Of a DNA stretch of 64,000 nt, positions 10,321-21,689 are shown in pieces. The number at the start of each line of letters is the position of its first letter. The stretch's first letter is position 1. The DNA is taken from contig JAMWET010000763.1 of the NCBI GenBank assembly GCA_024036415.1, positions 12,501-76,500 on the forward strand, written 5' to 3'. The translations under genes and the position numbers were made by a program. The notes under the pieces are model-generated. The model was not told the DNA's origin. It worked only from the letters and a program-made list of their open reading frames with translations, and searched no databases. Source of the DNA: Prochilodus magdalenae (lineage: Eukaryota > Chordata > Actinopteri > Characiformes > Prochilodontidae).

Positions 10321-10408
10321 TTAATGGGTCTGTTTTTGTTCTGGATATATTTAGCATCAAGGCCATTCTGAATACCAGCGAGGCTCTGGCCTCTGAACCT
10401 GGCTGATT

Positions 10409-11520
10409 CTAGTGTTCCGACCGATTGGGGCTAGAAGACTGGAGACACTGCTTCTTAAAGTGGCCAGATTCCCCACACTGGAAGCACACACATCTATTGC
10501 TGCTGGATGGGCTTGGTGATCGTGAAGTGTTCATGTGGTTGGGCTCTCCTAGTTTAAGGACAAAAATTCTGCCCCGCTCCTGTTCCACTCTTGCCTCTGG
10601 ACCTGAGGGTTTCTCCCTGGCCGATACTCTATGGAGCAATGCATCAACACTAGCTTGAAGCTTCTCAACCTTCTCTACCAGAAGGTTCAGCTCGTCTGCT
10701 GCAGCACATGTGGGCCATTGTGGCAGCTGAGCAGCACGGGCAGTAGACATTTTTGATTCACTATGCTCATCTGCCCAGGACATACGTCTGACTCTCCCCC
10801 TTAACTCTCCATCTTGGCCCAGTGTCGCTTTGAAATTATGTTCATGAGCTTCTACCAGTTTTTGAGCCTCAGTGAGTGTGAGTGGGTCTTTGTTCATTAC
10901 CTCATAGGCGATACGCTGGCCCTGAAAGAATGCATCGGCTGGTAGTTGGTCCTGCAGCTGGAGGTCCACCCCTCTGCAATCTCCTCTGCAAACTCAGCCG
11001 TTCCTTCTATTGCCTTAACTCATTTAAACGATGGCGTGCTGTGGTTGGTGGGTCTGTGTGGCCATACCTCTGTGCTAACTGTTCTGTTAGAGGTGCATAA
11101 TCTTCCCTGACATGTTCAGGTAGCGAGCAAACAAATCGAATAGCCGACCCTCTCAGCCTCTCATGTAGCCTATCCACTCTTTCAGTGCTTGTCCAATTCT
11201 GTCTCTGGGCCATTCTTTCAAAAGGAATAAAGAAGGTAGCCCAGTCATCCTTTCCTTCAAATGGTGCCAGGACCTTAGAGCCGGTACAGCATGTAGAGTA
11301 GTGCAGAGGAACATGGTTGCCATGGGAGCTATTATTATTGTGTCTGTGCATATCTGTCGTGGTCAGGGGACTGAGGGTTGTCACTGTTCTGAGGTGTAGT
11401 TGCGATAGGCAAACCCCCACTTCTCCTGGTAGTAGAACATCTATTCACTGCTGCTTCTAAAGGTTTGTCTGAATTCCATTGTCTTACAGGAGCGAGAGTC
11501 ATGTGCGAGAGCACTGACAA
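10409..11520 (-). pseudogene. Gypsy gag with CCHC zinc knuckle, frameshifted
   Basis: Gag would form the cytoplasmic particle that packages element RNA. The capsid-like part is read at 11007-11420 and contains FEGKDDWATFFIPFERMAQ and LRGSAIRFVCSLPEHVREDY, the usual retrotransposon gag fold signature. A frame change near 10970-11006 leads to a charged, partly coiled-coil-like segment (LNLLVEKVEKLQASVDALLH, about 10630-10690). The nucleocapsid knuckle CFQCGESGHFKKQC (CX2CX4HX4C) lies at about 10440-10480. The start is uncertain: Met codons at 11420 and, in another frame, 11520 are both possible. Confidence 0.87.
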
Positions 11521-12044
11521 ATCACTTATAGCTCTGGTGAAAAATCAGGAAGGCCAGGTGAAATAGTGGAAACCAAATCTTTGTCATGTTCGGGGAAAAT
11601 GGATGCTGAACTTGACACTGTATGTGACTGATCCTTGACAGCTATCATTCCTAGCTACAACACTTGCTGCAACTGTTTTTACTGGTGCTCCAACAAAACC
11701 TGTAGCCAGGCTTGTGGTTGTTCTAAGCTGATAGCAGCAGAAGCTTCTGCTCCTGTGTGGTGAATTTCCTTATTTTCCATTTTTGTATTTTCCTTTTTTC
11801 TTTCTTTAATTTTCTTTATATAGTCTTTTTTCCTTATAGTCTTATTTTGACATCCAAAACTGTGGTTGAAGCGGATGTTTTGATCACGTGACGTCGTTTC
11901 TCCCGCGTGTTAGCACCGCTGCGGCTATGTGGCTAGCTAGTTAGCCTTGGTGTCAGACCGTGGGACCTTTCACTTCACTCAGTTAGCGTCCACTCGATTA
12001 AAACAACCGACACAGTGCGCGAATGCGACACAACATAATCCCAC
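11521..12044 (-). other. Gypsy element untranslated leader
   Basis: This is the stretch between gag and the 5' LTR on the element strand. No frame of note is present. The primer-binding site should lie at the right end, next to 12044; the plus-strand sequence there ends ...ATAATCCCA near 12043, which would fit a tRNA 3' CCA end, but I could not assign the tRNA. Left of 11880 it contains T-rich sequence near the gag start. Confidence 0.55.
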
Positions 12045-12423
12045 TTGGTTATTGCTGCACTTTACCACTAGCATTAGCAACTCGCTACCTTGGACATTGA
12101 GGGCTCACCTAGCTGCTTGACGTGCTGCTCATCCGGCGGAGATGCTGCGGTTCTTCGGCTGCGTGCGACAGTGGAGGTGTGGAATAAAGGCACACAACAA
12201 GGTAGGGTTCACTTTAAGCCTTTAGTCAGGACCTTTGAGAGCATTACAACAGTTTAGGACTGCCTAGCTCCAGCACCCGAACTCACCACGGTTCAATGCT
12301 AGGGCCATCTGGAAAGTCTCTACAAACTGTAACTGACTCAACATGTCCAACACCACCTATATATGTACCAGGTGCTGGATTCTGATTGGCTAAACTAAAC
12401 ATCCCTCCCATACCGCTGTTATA
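12045..12423 (-). repeat. 5' LTR of the Gypsy element
   Basis: This is the right copy of the LTR, upstream in the element's orientation. It is collinear with 6010-6397 from the TTGGTTAT motif onward. It ends at 12423, next to the duplicated target ATAT. Many differences from the 3' LTR are transitions, several at CpG sites (for example CCGG/CTGG near 12310 versus 6290), as expected from ageing methylated DNA. Confidence 0.88.
12357..12392 (-). promoter_or_regulatory. LTR core promoter: CCAAT and TATA boxes
   Basis: On the element (minus) strand an AGCCAATCA box (about 12383-12391) lies 15-20 bases upstream of a TATATA-type box (about 12357-12365). The same pair occurs in the other LTR at about 6333-6367, where the TATA box reads GGTATATATAGG. 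This supports minus-strand transcription of the element. Confidence 0.6.
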
Positions 12424-12427
12424 ATAT

Positions 12428-13880
12428 TAATGATTTCAGTCTCATGTTTTATATTATTATCTTAGGCTTATATTATTATCTTATATTCTTTATAGAGTAA
12501 ATTAGGAGGAGGCAAAACTTTTTAGCCCTGTATTCAATTTTTTTAGAATGGTAAACGTTACATAAAACTTTAAAGGAAGAGTGCTTAACCTCTAGTGGTG
12601 TTGTTGTGTATTGCAACCAATTGATCACCCCCTTAAATCTTACACACTGGTTTAAAAGCTCCTGTAAAATGACTTTCCCTGTAATCTTACATTAAGAATC
12701 AATAAGGCTGAATGAAATGAGTTTAGCTTGATTAGCTGCATGCCGCATACAAATGGTGATTTGATAAAAGGTACTGAATCTGTCCTGTACCAATCTGCTG
12801 GAGTATAGCCTGGGGACACTGCCTTATTAATTTGCCCTGAAGAGTTAGCAGCCTTCTGTCCTATTTAAAAAAAGGGGGAAAAGCCTGACTAGGTCCTCCA
12901 GACACAGACAGGCAAAATGTGAGGAAAAAAAGAATCCCAATTTACATAGATCTGAGAAATATGCCTGTTCTGGCCTGAAATGTTGGTAATAAGACGTTGC
13001 AGAGCATGTCCTACAGCCAGCAACAGTTACTGCAGCATGAGGTCTAAATCCATTGCACATTGGCAGAGTCATTTGCATCTTGAGAGCTGCCAATAGTTGT
13101 CAGGATGTGGTGTAACCTCATGAATACAGAAGTAGTGTTAAAAAATGGCTGAGGCTCAGCAATTAGGATGCTGACATTTCTCCATTTGGACTAAAGATAT
13201 CATCATAACCTGTGAGAAGGTGAGAAGAAACATAAAAAGAAAAGATGAGACTTTGCTAAATCGAGTCAATGGGCTCCGAATTTCAAACTCATTTTATTCC
13301 AAGTGCCTGAAAAGATATCCCGTACTGAGATGAGCTTTTGCATTTGGCTGACACCAAGTGTGCTTTAATGGGTTAAAATATCCTTCGATATATTCTCATG
13401 AGCTATAATTGCTGCATGAAATATGGTACAGACTAATTAGCAGAAATGACCCAAATGGATAATCCGATTCATACACAGACTGAATAGAACTGAAAATAGA
13501 CAAAAGAGCTTAACCACTGTACATGACCCTGACAAACACAAGAGCACAACATTTACTGCTGTACACAAACATTTCAACACCCCCTATCAAATTATGTGTT
13601 TGGTTGATTTTTTAAATGTGTTATAAGCATTTTATGCTTTATTGCACCAGTGTTTTATTCTACCCAAATATTTTTTAGCAAGCAAAGAATAACTGAATAT
13701 TTATTGTGCAAAAGTGTGTTCTCTGTAGAGAGTATTTTTTTAACTTAAATCTGCAAAATATCTAATTTGACAGGTGATGCCCCAACATTTACATTTGACT
13801 GAGTATAACAAAAACTTGTAATAGTTTTTTATTTTATTTTTAGTTTAATTATTTGTGCAAATACTTTTACATTTTACATT
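12428..13880. other. No gene recognised
   Basis: No domain-bearing frame or defined repeat was recognised. A short local duplication of TATTATTATCTTA occurs near 12455-12485. An 82-codon minus-strand open frame at 12845-13093 has no recognisable motif. Confidence 0.5.

Positions 13881-13930
<50 letters not shown>
13881..13930. repeat. (GATA)n microsatellite
   Basis: Twelve uninterrupted copies of a GATA/ATAG tetranucleotide, followed by a TATCTATATATAGA-like inverted tail. Confidence 0.98.
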
Positions 13931-14306
13931 CTTTATTTATCTATATATAGAGTTTTGTGATGCATATACCATTGGAAAGCTACAAATCTCAGGACTTGAA
14001 ACCCCCAAACCATTTAGTGATATGTTAACAGTTATGAGCATCTCATTTGCAATGTAAGCCAAATGAGCCAAATAAGAGGAACATGCACAGATATAAGTTT
14101 AAAGTGACAGAGCAAATACATTTCTCCATTGTAGCCATTGTTACTACCGTTACCCTGTCACTACTGCTACTGTGCTGGTAACACACAATTATTCTGACTG
14201 TTTGGGAAAATCTTGGGAAATGAACCTTTCAAATGGGAACAGTAGCCAAAGTATGGGGGAACCGTTTGGATATATAAATATAAATATATATATTTATATA
14301 TATGTA

Positions 14307-14504
14307 CAGTGGGGAGAACAAGTATTTGATACACTGCTGATTTTTCAGGTTTTCCCACTTGCAAAGCATGTAGAAGACTGTAATTTTTATCATAGGTACT
14401 CTTCAACTGTGAGTGATGGAATCTAAAACAAAAATCCAGAAAAATACATTGTATGATTTTTAAATAATTAATTTCCATTTTATTGTGTGAAATAAGTATT
14501 TGAT
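14307..14504 (+). repeat. Left terminal inverted repeat of the Tc1 element
   Basis: The 198-bp repeat holds two transposase-binding-like direct repeats, an outer ACAAGTATTTGATACACT near the tip (about 14317) and an inner AATAAGTATTTGATCATC near 14491. This two-site arrangement is the IR/DR organisation known from a subgroup of Tc1 elements. The inner left copy departs from the outer one after TTTGAT. Confidence 0.95.
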
Positions 14505-14674
14505 CATCTATCAACCAGTAAGAATTTTGGCTCTCACAGACATGTTACTTCTTCTTTAAGAAGCCCTCTTGTTCTCCACTCATTACCTGTATTAACTGCA
14601 CCTGTTTGAACTCGTTACCTGTATAAAAGACACCTGTCCACACACTCAATCAGTCAGACTCCAGCATCTCCACA

Positions 14675-15697
14675 ATGCCCAAGACCAGAGAGCTTTGTAA
14701 GGACATCAGGGATAAAATTGTAGACCTGCACAAGGCTGGGATGGGCTACAGGACAATAGGCAAGCAGCTTGGTGAGAAGGCAACAACTGTTGGTGCAATT
14801 ATTAGAAAATGGAAGAAATGCAAAATAACGGATAATCTCCCTCGGTCTGGGGCACCATGCAAGATCTCACCTCGTGGAGCATCAATGATCTTGAGGAAGG
14901 TGAGGAATGAGCCCAGAATTACACGGCAGGACCTGGTCAATGACCTGAATAGAGCTGGGACCACAGTCTCAAAGAAAACAATCAGTAACACTCTACGCCG
15001 TCAAGGATTAAAATCCTGCAGTGCACGCAAGGTGCCCTTCCTCAAGCCAACGCATGTCAAAGCCCGTCTGAAGTTTGCAAATGACCATCTGAATGATCCA
15101 GAGGAGGAATGGGAGAAGGTCATGTGGTCTGATGAGACAAAAATAGAACTTTTTGGTTTAAACTCCACTCGTCATGTTTGGAGGAAGAAGAATGATGAGT
15201 ACAACCCCAAGAACACCATCCCAACCGTGAAGCATGGCGGTGGAAACATCATTCTTTGGGGATGCTTTTCTGCAAAGGGGACAGGACGACTGCACCGTAT
15301 TGTGGGAAGGATGGATGGGGCCATGTATCGTGAGATTTTGGCCAACCACCTCCTTCCCTCAGTAAGAGCACTGAAGATGGGTCGTGGCTGGGTCTTCCAG
15401 CATGATAACGACCCAAAACACACAGCCAGGGCAACTAAAGAGTGGCTCCGTAGGAAACATCTTAAGGTCCTGGAGTGGCCTAGCCAGTCTCCAGACCTGA
15501 ATCCAATAGAAAATCTTTGGAGGGAGCTTAAAGTCCGTGTGGCCCAGCGACAGCCACGAAACCTGAAGGCTCTGGAGGAGATCTGTATGGAGGAGTGGGC
15601 CAAAATCCCTGCTGCAGTGTGTGCAAACCTTGTCAAGAACTACAGGAAACGTCTCATCTCTGTAATTGCAAACAAAGGTTTCTGTACTAAATATTAA
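14675..15697 (+). CDS. Tc1-family transposase, 340 aa, intact (DD34E)
   Basis: The enzyme would bind the terminal repeats, excise the element and insert it at TA. The ATG at 14675 has A at -3, and the 340-residue length is usual for the family. Residues about 5-57 and 68-120 form the paired-like helix-turn-helix DNA-binding regions, joined by the basic LPRSGAP motif (55-61) in the place of the GRPR-like linker. A basic stretch near 117-133 could be a nuclear localisation signal. The glycine-rich motif VKHGGG is at 185-190. The catalytic triad is D153 (WSDETK), D244 (HDNDPKHT) and E279 (NPIENLW), with exactly 34 residues between the second and third, and numbering identical to that of well-studied fish Tc1 enzymes. 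There is no stop or frameshift. Open frames on the opposite strand are shadows. Confidence 0.97.
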   Translation: MPKTRELCKDIRDKIVDLHKAGMGYRTIGKQLGEKATTVGAIIRKWKKCKITDNLPRSGAPCKISPRGASMILRKVRNEPRITRQDLVNDLNRAGTTVSKKTISNTLRRQGLKSCSARKVPFLKPTHVKARLKFANDHLNDPEEEWEKVMWSDETKIELFGLNSTRHVWRKKNDEYNPKNTIPTVKHGGGNIILWGCFSAKGTGRLHRIVGRMDGAMYREILANHLLPSVRALKMGRGWVFQHDNDPKHTARATKEWLRRKHLKVLEWPSQSPDLNPIENLWRELKVRVAQRQPRNLKALEEICMEEWAKIPAAVCANLVKNYRKRLISVIANKGFCTKY

Positions 15698-15714
15698 GTT
15701 TCTTTTTCTGGTGT

Positions 15715-15912
15715 ATCAAATACTTATTTCCCACAATAAAATGGAAATTAATTATTTAAAAATCATACAATGTATTTTTCTGGATTTTTGTTTTAGATTC
15801 CATCACTCACAGTTGAAGAGTACCTATGATAAAAATTACAGTCTTCTACATGCTTTGCAAGTGGGAAAACCTGAAAAATCAGCAGTGTATCAAATACTTG
15901 TTTTCCCCACTG
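15715..15912 (-). repeat. Right terminal inverted repeat of the Tc1 element
   Basis: This is the reverse complement of the left repeat with very few changes. Here both the inner and outer sites retain GTGTATCAAATACTT, so the right end has two good matches to the direct repeat while the left inner site is altered. Confidence 0.95.
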
Positions 15913-15914
15913 TA

Positions 15915-18900
15915 TATACATATACACATATATGCTTTTCCTGCAGGTGTCATGTTGCTAATGAAACAAGGTGAGTTCCATCTATGCTTTAGCACACCCC
16001 TGCATTCACAAAGCAGGGTGTAGAACTACATCCCTGTCTATTATGGCCACATAATGAACAGTTAGATTATTGTTTTTAAGAAAATGTGTCCCAGACAAAT
16101 TGTGGAGCTGTCACTACACAAACACAGATTTTCCTTTTTTTCATGTTTTTAAGAATATGATGATGATAGAAAAATATGATGGTCATTTGTGTTTACAACT
16201 GTTTAAATGTACCCCCTAGTGTTTCTGTCTGTAAGAAATGTTTACCGTCAGATCAGTAGCTTGCATGCTAAATTCATCCTTGTTTTTTTATTTATTATCA
16301 GAAGAAACTTGCGACACATTAGCTAGTGGAAATGTAAAGTGTATTTAACAGCTACGTGCTTCTAATTTTGTGCCAGATCGATGCTTCTCCTCTTTCTGTA
16401 AATGCACATATTTAATTAGGGCCATAACAAAGCCGCCTGAGCATTTTGTGAAGACAGTTTAACATCTGGCTCCCATTATCCTACCCTCTCCCCCATCCCC
16501 CTCCCCCCACCCCAATGGGGCTGGACACTAGCAAAGAAGAGGGATCCTAATTGTTTCAGTTGCTGGTGTTTGCCTTCTTTGTCCTCTAACCTGCCAACAT
16601 CCCTGTCAGCTCTATCAGACAAATAATAAATGATTGTATCCTCTTAACGAGTGTCTGCTCTTCTCAAATGACGCGCCAGTGCACATTACAGCGGCCTGGG
16701 CCACTCCCATTAATCAAATCTGGGTAATAATGGCCTACACTTCCTGATGGAATGATATGAGGCCAATGTTTTGGGTGGCATTTTTGGTGCTTTAGCAAAG
16801 AGCTTTCCGCTGTAGCCTGCGGTGAGTAGACACTGCAGGAAACTCACCAGGGTGGTCCCCCTGTTGCGATCATATGCACCCGCTTTAGATGTGTCCATTA
16901 AACACAAAAACCTCCTGCTGATTGCTGGAGGAACCTAAAACCCTCTCCCCTTCTGGCCACAGAGAACAGTGCTGGATCGATTGTGTAACTTAGCCTTTTA
17001 ATTACACTTCCATTCCACCCGCCATAAACAAACATGATAGTACCCCACTAAAACTGCTTAGCCTCCTCCACAGAGGGTATGTTCATTCTTTGTCCCTCCT
17101 GCTCTCTCCAAGAGCCAAGTAAGGCTCCCAGTATAAGTAAGGGTCCCAGCTAATGGCTCCCTCTACTGGTAGTCACCGTAGATTTGCAAATGTTCTTTGC
17201 CTTTCTTCCTTAGTTGCTGCAGCACTGAAAGAAAAATTAAAGCATCCAAATGAAACTTGCACCTCTAGTTTACATGCAGTCAATTAGCCAGCCTTGAGTT
17301 TTGGTCTGGTTATGTCCATAGGCTAATGTAACATTGTAATAAAAGTCTATAGGCACCAAGTTAGCAATATGTAAACTGCCTGCCTGCACACACACATCCA
17401 TGCCTGTAACTGCGTTGATCTGTTAAATAATCTCAAACAGACTTGAAGACAAAATTGTTATTTTTTTCCATGAGAATCATTTGCATTGCTATTGGTTATA
17501 CTATCAAAGAGCTTTAATTTGAGGGTTAATGCCCTACTGTAGGTTGTTTTTTATTAAGATACATGACACCTACAAGCATGTCATGATAGCTGACATAACC
17601 CTACATAAATGTTTATTCTTGCTTATTATAATAGGTGATGTCTGTCACTAAGGCTACTTTAGTTAAATTTGATCAAAATTGGATAATTTGATCAAAATTG
17701 AATTGGATAGATAAATGAAAATTATTGGCATAAGTATTCATGTATGGTCACTACAGTGACCACCTTCAAACTGTAGGGGCTTTATCAATGGTTGTAAATG
17801 TGATAGATAATAATGAATTAAGTAACACATTCTGAGTGTATTTAGGGGCGTGGTCATAAAGATTATATAGGGAGAATCAAAACAGATCATTGGCATGTTT
17901 AGGCTGTGGAATGAGGAGTTATTGTAACTGCCTAGTTACACAATGCATACAACAACAATGGAACTCAGGTGATGTTTAAATAAAGGATGAAATGCAGGTT
18001 TTTTTATGAAGTTAGACTCTTTAAATATTTTTTTTTATTTAAAAAGAATTTTTTTTATTTAGAATGTTTAACAAGTAGGTTGATTTTTCAAATTATGTAA
18101 AAGATAAAAAACAACAGAAGTTGAGAAGCAAGGTTTTTGTTTGACCGTGATGCTATGTGAAGTTGGAAGAGAGCAGTCGCAATGTTTAACCAACATCTGT
18201 CTACTGATGGCAGAACATTCCTAAAGCACAGTCTTACCTATTGCTCTGGGTTGCTTCACATGTTATGAGCATCAGAAAAGCACCATGGGTCTCAGGTGTC
18301 TACATTTTCACATCTTGGTCTACTTACAACTGTTGTCTCAAAGGGCAAGCCGGGGAGCAAGAGTCAGAACAGAGTCATAGTAAAACATTTTGATTTGAGA
18401 AGTCTGCATATTGTTACTGTCACCATGCATCTATGAGACAGTAGATGTATAGAAGAGGAAATCTTTTTTTTATATTGGGACAAGTATTGGAAAAAGAATG
18501 TGAAAAAAAAAGAAAAAAGAAAGAACAACAGACGTGTTATGTTTTCCTTACAAGATTTTGGGCCATTTCTATTGATCATAAAATTACACAATGTAAAAGG
18601 AAACGGCAATTCAAGTAATGTCCAATTTTGATATGACAGTGTACATTTCATGAATGAAAACTATAATAAAAACTATTCATTTTGCACCTATGGTTTATGA
18701 TGAAAAAACAGAACTGTGATTAAATGTGTTACATAACTATGTGCCAGACTGGCTAAAGAGCAGACTAACCGTGTGAAGCCACTTAAAGCTTAGGTTAACT
18801 TTACTTTGAGCAGGAATAAGTAAAAGATTAGCCCCGCTAATAGAACATTACGCTTCAACTTTAGGGCTCTGTGGCAGAAAGCCTTTCCAGCCAAATATAG

Positions 18901-19880
18901 CTCTTTTCTCTTTTCTTCATTTCCAGTTTCTTTTCGACTGCAAGCCAGTACATAATGCCAGAATAATTGGTATGAGGTCCCAGTGTAGCATAACAAAAAT
19001 GACACTAAATATTTAAGAAATTTCATTAAATAAAAATGACTATAATAAACTATTAAATATATTGAAATGTTCAACATACACAAAAACTTTAATATACAAA
19101 AACTTGTTTTTTGTCAAATAAAACTAAAACAATTATTCAATGACTAAAATGTAACTTATTTGTAATCACAAGACTAAGACACAAACTAAAATGAAATCAG
19201 ACAGGACTGATATCCTCAGATTAACCACTCTGATGTTCCAACAGTAATGCAGGACAATGGCATAGCTAAGATACTTTTTTTGGAGGATTGGCATTGTGCT
19301 GTAGCCTAAAGGCCTCCGTCAACACATTCTGGATTTGAGAGTTTCCCACAGAAGTCCTTAAATCATCATTCAGACTCTCTGACTGATTGTGTCCCGCTGT
19401 GAATGTCAAATTTGTCATCTTCAATCTTTAAATACCTCTGTACATCATTCACTGAATCAGGAGTATTCACTCTGTGCAGATAAGCTTAAATCTGCCCAAA
19501 CTGATGACACACAAACATGAAACATTTAGAGTTTGGTTGAGAAGCCCTGGCATGAAGCAGTAATCTTTAGCCATTCTGTTTGACCCAGAAAAAAAATGTG
19601 GATAATGTGTTCAGCTCAGCGGTCCCAGCTGACTTAATTAGGAAGTGTAAGCTGTGGGCTGAACCGCATAACCTTCAAATCATCTTTCCCTTTTTTTACT
19701 CCGACTTCCCTTTCCCGCTTCATCTGCTCCTTTCTGCTCACGCTAACTGTTCTTTTCTCGCCTCGTGAAAATTTCCTTGTGTCTCATGGCGCCAAAGTGG
19801 AGCAACAGCTTAATCAAGCCTGCTTCAGCTACGTGAGGGGAATGGCACAAGAGTTAAAAGGCAACTAGTAATCGGTTAGC
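15915..19880. other. No gene recognised; possible conserved non-coding stretch at 16.4-16.9 kb
   Basis: No coding or RNA gene was recognised. 16260-17050 is more G+C-balanced than its surroundings and free of visible repeats. It contains homeodomain-like ATTA/TAATTA cores, for example in TTTAATTAGGG and CCATTAATCAAATC. 18000-18060 has opposing T and A runs. Two near-identical copies of TTTGATCAAAATTG lie at about 17668-17703. Short open frames here (60-97 codons) have no motifs. Confidence 0.5.
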
Positions 19881-19884
19881 CTAA

Positions 19885-20560
19885 CAGGCGACATCCTTAG
19901 CAGACATTCTTATCCAGAGTGACTTACAAAAGTGCTTTGTTGTCCATTCAGAGTATGTATCCTAGCTGGTAATAGGCTGGAGTTCAAAGTACCCTAGCTT
20001 AAGCACTGCTAGAAGAAGAGCCAGAGGTAATACTGCAAAAGATATAGATAAAGAGGTAAGTGCAGTATAAGTGCAATACAGTGCATTTCAATAAATACTT
20101 AGATTAGTGCTCACTTAAGTGGCTCACAAAGACATGGTCTTTAGACTGCCTTTAAAGAGGTGGAGGTGAAATGGACCATCTGGTCTCCAGGACATATTAG
20201 AGTCTTAATGTTTGTCTTCCATGCATCTTAAAGGATGGCGGGTCAAACTGACCTGCACTTAAAGCTTAAGGGGCTTGCGGTACAGATAGACTTTTGTCTG
20301 TTACCATAAGGTAGTAAGGGGCTGGTCCTTTCTTGGTTTTGTAGGCATCTTAAATCTGATTCAGGCAGTCAGGAAGCCAGTGAAAGGAGCACAGCAGTGG
20401 GGTGACATGAGTGAACTTGGCCAGATTGAAAATGAGCTATGCAGATGCATTCTGAATCAGTTGAAAGGAGTGATGGCCCACTGAGGAAGACCAGGAGCAA
20501 GTTGCAGTAGACAAGCCCTGAAATCACACGACTGGACTAACACCTGCTTGGCCTCCCAAG
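19885..20560 (-). mobile_element. 3' end of an L2-clade-like LINE, minus strand
   Basis: Read on the minus strand, the stretch gives ACLLQLAPGLPQWAITPFN, then HVTP-like and SFHWLP-like remnants and a final LKTMSL-like remnant. These correspond to the C-terminal region of fish LINE reverse transcriptases, broken by stops. The minus-strand 3' end carries GTAAGTCACTCTGGATAAGA followed by ATGTCTGC, a tail shared by many fish LINE and SINE copies. It is 5'-truncated, the usual fate of LINE insertions. A second, better-matching partner in the opposite orientation lies at 57575-57935. Confidence 0.68.
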
Positions 20561-20564
20561 AGAG

Positions 20565-21635
20565 AAAGGGAGTTTTTAGTAGAATTTGACCCCTTTAGTC
20601 ACATAACAAAACCCTAATCAATTAGATGTTTATTCCATATGGATCAAAAAAGAAATGTGGGGGCTTTAGCTAAGCGCTCAGATACGTCCTCCATCTAATG
20701 GCCTTCCTTCCTTTCCTCCTCACCTCTGGGAGTTCATCATGGGGTGAAATATCTGAAACAAAATATGTGACAATATTTTCATTGGAGCTTTTTTGTTATT
20801 TGGAGAGCGGCAGGTTGCAGAAAGAAATATTCACTGCTTCTTAAGCAACCATGATGCCAGAAACCACATGGGTTTTTCACCATGAACATTGGAATATGCT
20901 TGGCTGAAAGTGGCGTACACAGCATATGGTGGATGGTTTTAATGAGTCTGGGTGACATTAAAACAATTTTAATGAGCAGTCGCGGCACCTAAGCTTAAGA
21001 AACACCTTAAAACATTCCCTGAGGTTGTATATATTCACAGTAAGAGGTTCCTCAGAGGAGCGAAAGTATTTAGCAAGTTTCACAATCAAAACAACTGTTG
21101 ACTAGTCAGGTGAAAACGGTCAAATTGAGCAGGCTTTGTGCACTTGGCAAACGCGTGAAGCTAAGCTATGAGAACACACTTGGATGTGGATGTGCCGTGC
21201 TAGCATGTGGCATTTAGATCAGGCCTAGCTGAAGCACAAACCAGCTGTTTAGCAGCAGGATTTCAGTCACGTCTGTTGTGCTTTGTTATATTGTTTTAAT
21301 TCTGCTCTCATTGACCCCGTCTACATATCTATTAAGCTCTTCTGCATTGCACTATTTATCATTTTACACAAACGAGAGGTTTAAGACACACACCATGTTG
21401 TCAGTTAGAATTAGTCAAACTGTATGTTTTCATTATGAAAAAGCTACTTGTGTTAGTATTTCCTTTTAGGGCAGATAGTATGGAAAATCTTCCAGTCCTT
21501 ACACCGTGTGGAGACTATGTAGTTCATTGTTTTTGTGATGTCACCCCAACCAGCACATTTACACACAGTATTGCTTGAAAGCTTGTGAATTGTCTAGCAT
21601 TTTGTGACATTTCTACATAAACTTACACTTCTACA
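20565..21635. other. No gene recognised
   Basis: No coding, RNA or repeat feature was recognised in this stretch on either strand. Confidence 0.5.
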
Positions 21636-21689
21636 TTTATTTAACTTGCAATAACATACAAGGAGAATCCAATTAAACAAACTGGACAA

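Larger units (their letters stand above)
6010..12423 (-). mobile_element. Ty3/Gypsy LTR retrotransposon, full length but inactive
   Basis: The element is bounded by two direct LTRs (6010-6397 and 12045-12423) and flanked by the 4-bp duplication ATAT (6006-6009 and 12424-12427). Reading on the minus strand from the right LTR, the order is leader, gag with a CCHC zinc knuckle, aspartic protease, reverse transcriptase, RNase H and integrase. The integrase-last order is diagnostic of Ty3/Gypsy rather than Copia. There is no envelope-like frame between integrase and the 3' LTR. Coding is broken by at least six frame changes, an in-frame stop in integrase, and loss of the RT catalytic box, so the copy cannot mobilise itself. 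The two LTRs differ by roughly two dozen positions in about 345 aligned bases by hand count, which indicates an insertion that is not recent. Confidence 0.93.
14307..15912 (+). mobile_element. Tc1-like DNA transposon, structurally complete
   Basis: The 1606-bp element has terminal inverted repeats of 198 bp (14307-14504 and 15715-15912) starting CAGTGGGGA and is flanked by the TA target duplication (14305-14306 and 15913-15914). It carries one uninterrupted transposase gene. By eye the two inverted repeats differ at only a few positions (for example GGGGAGAAC versus GGGGAAAAC near the tips), so this insertion is recent on the scale of the other repeats here. It landed in an AT-dinucleotide-rich stretch, as expected for a TA-targeting element. 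Everything needed for autonomous cut-and-paste movement is visible, although activity cannot be judged from sequence. Confidence 0.97.

Noticed and set aside
14746..15636. Long minus-strand open frames opposite the Tc1 transposase (up to 154 codons)
   Set aside because: They are shadows of the strongly coding plus strand.
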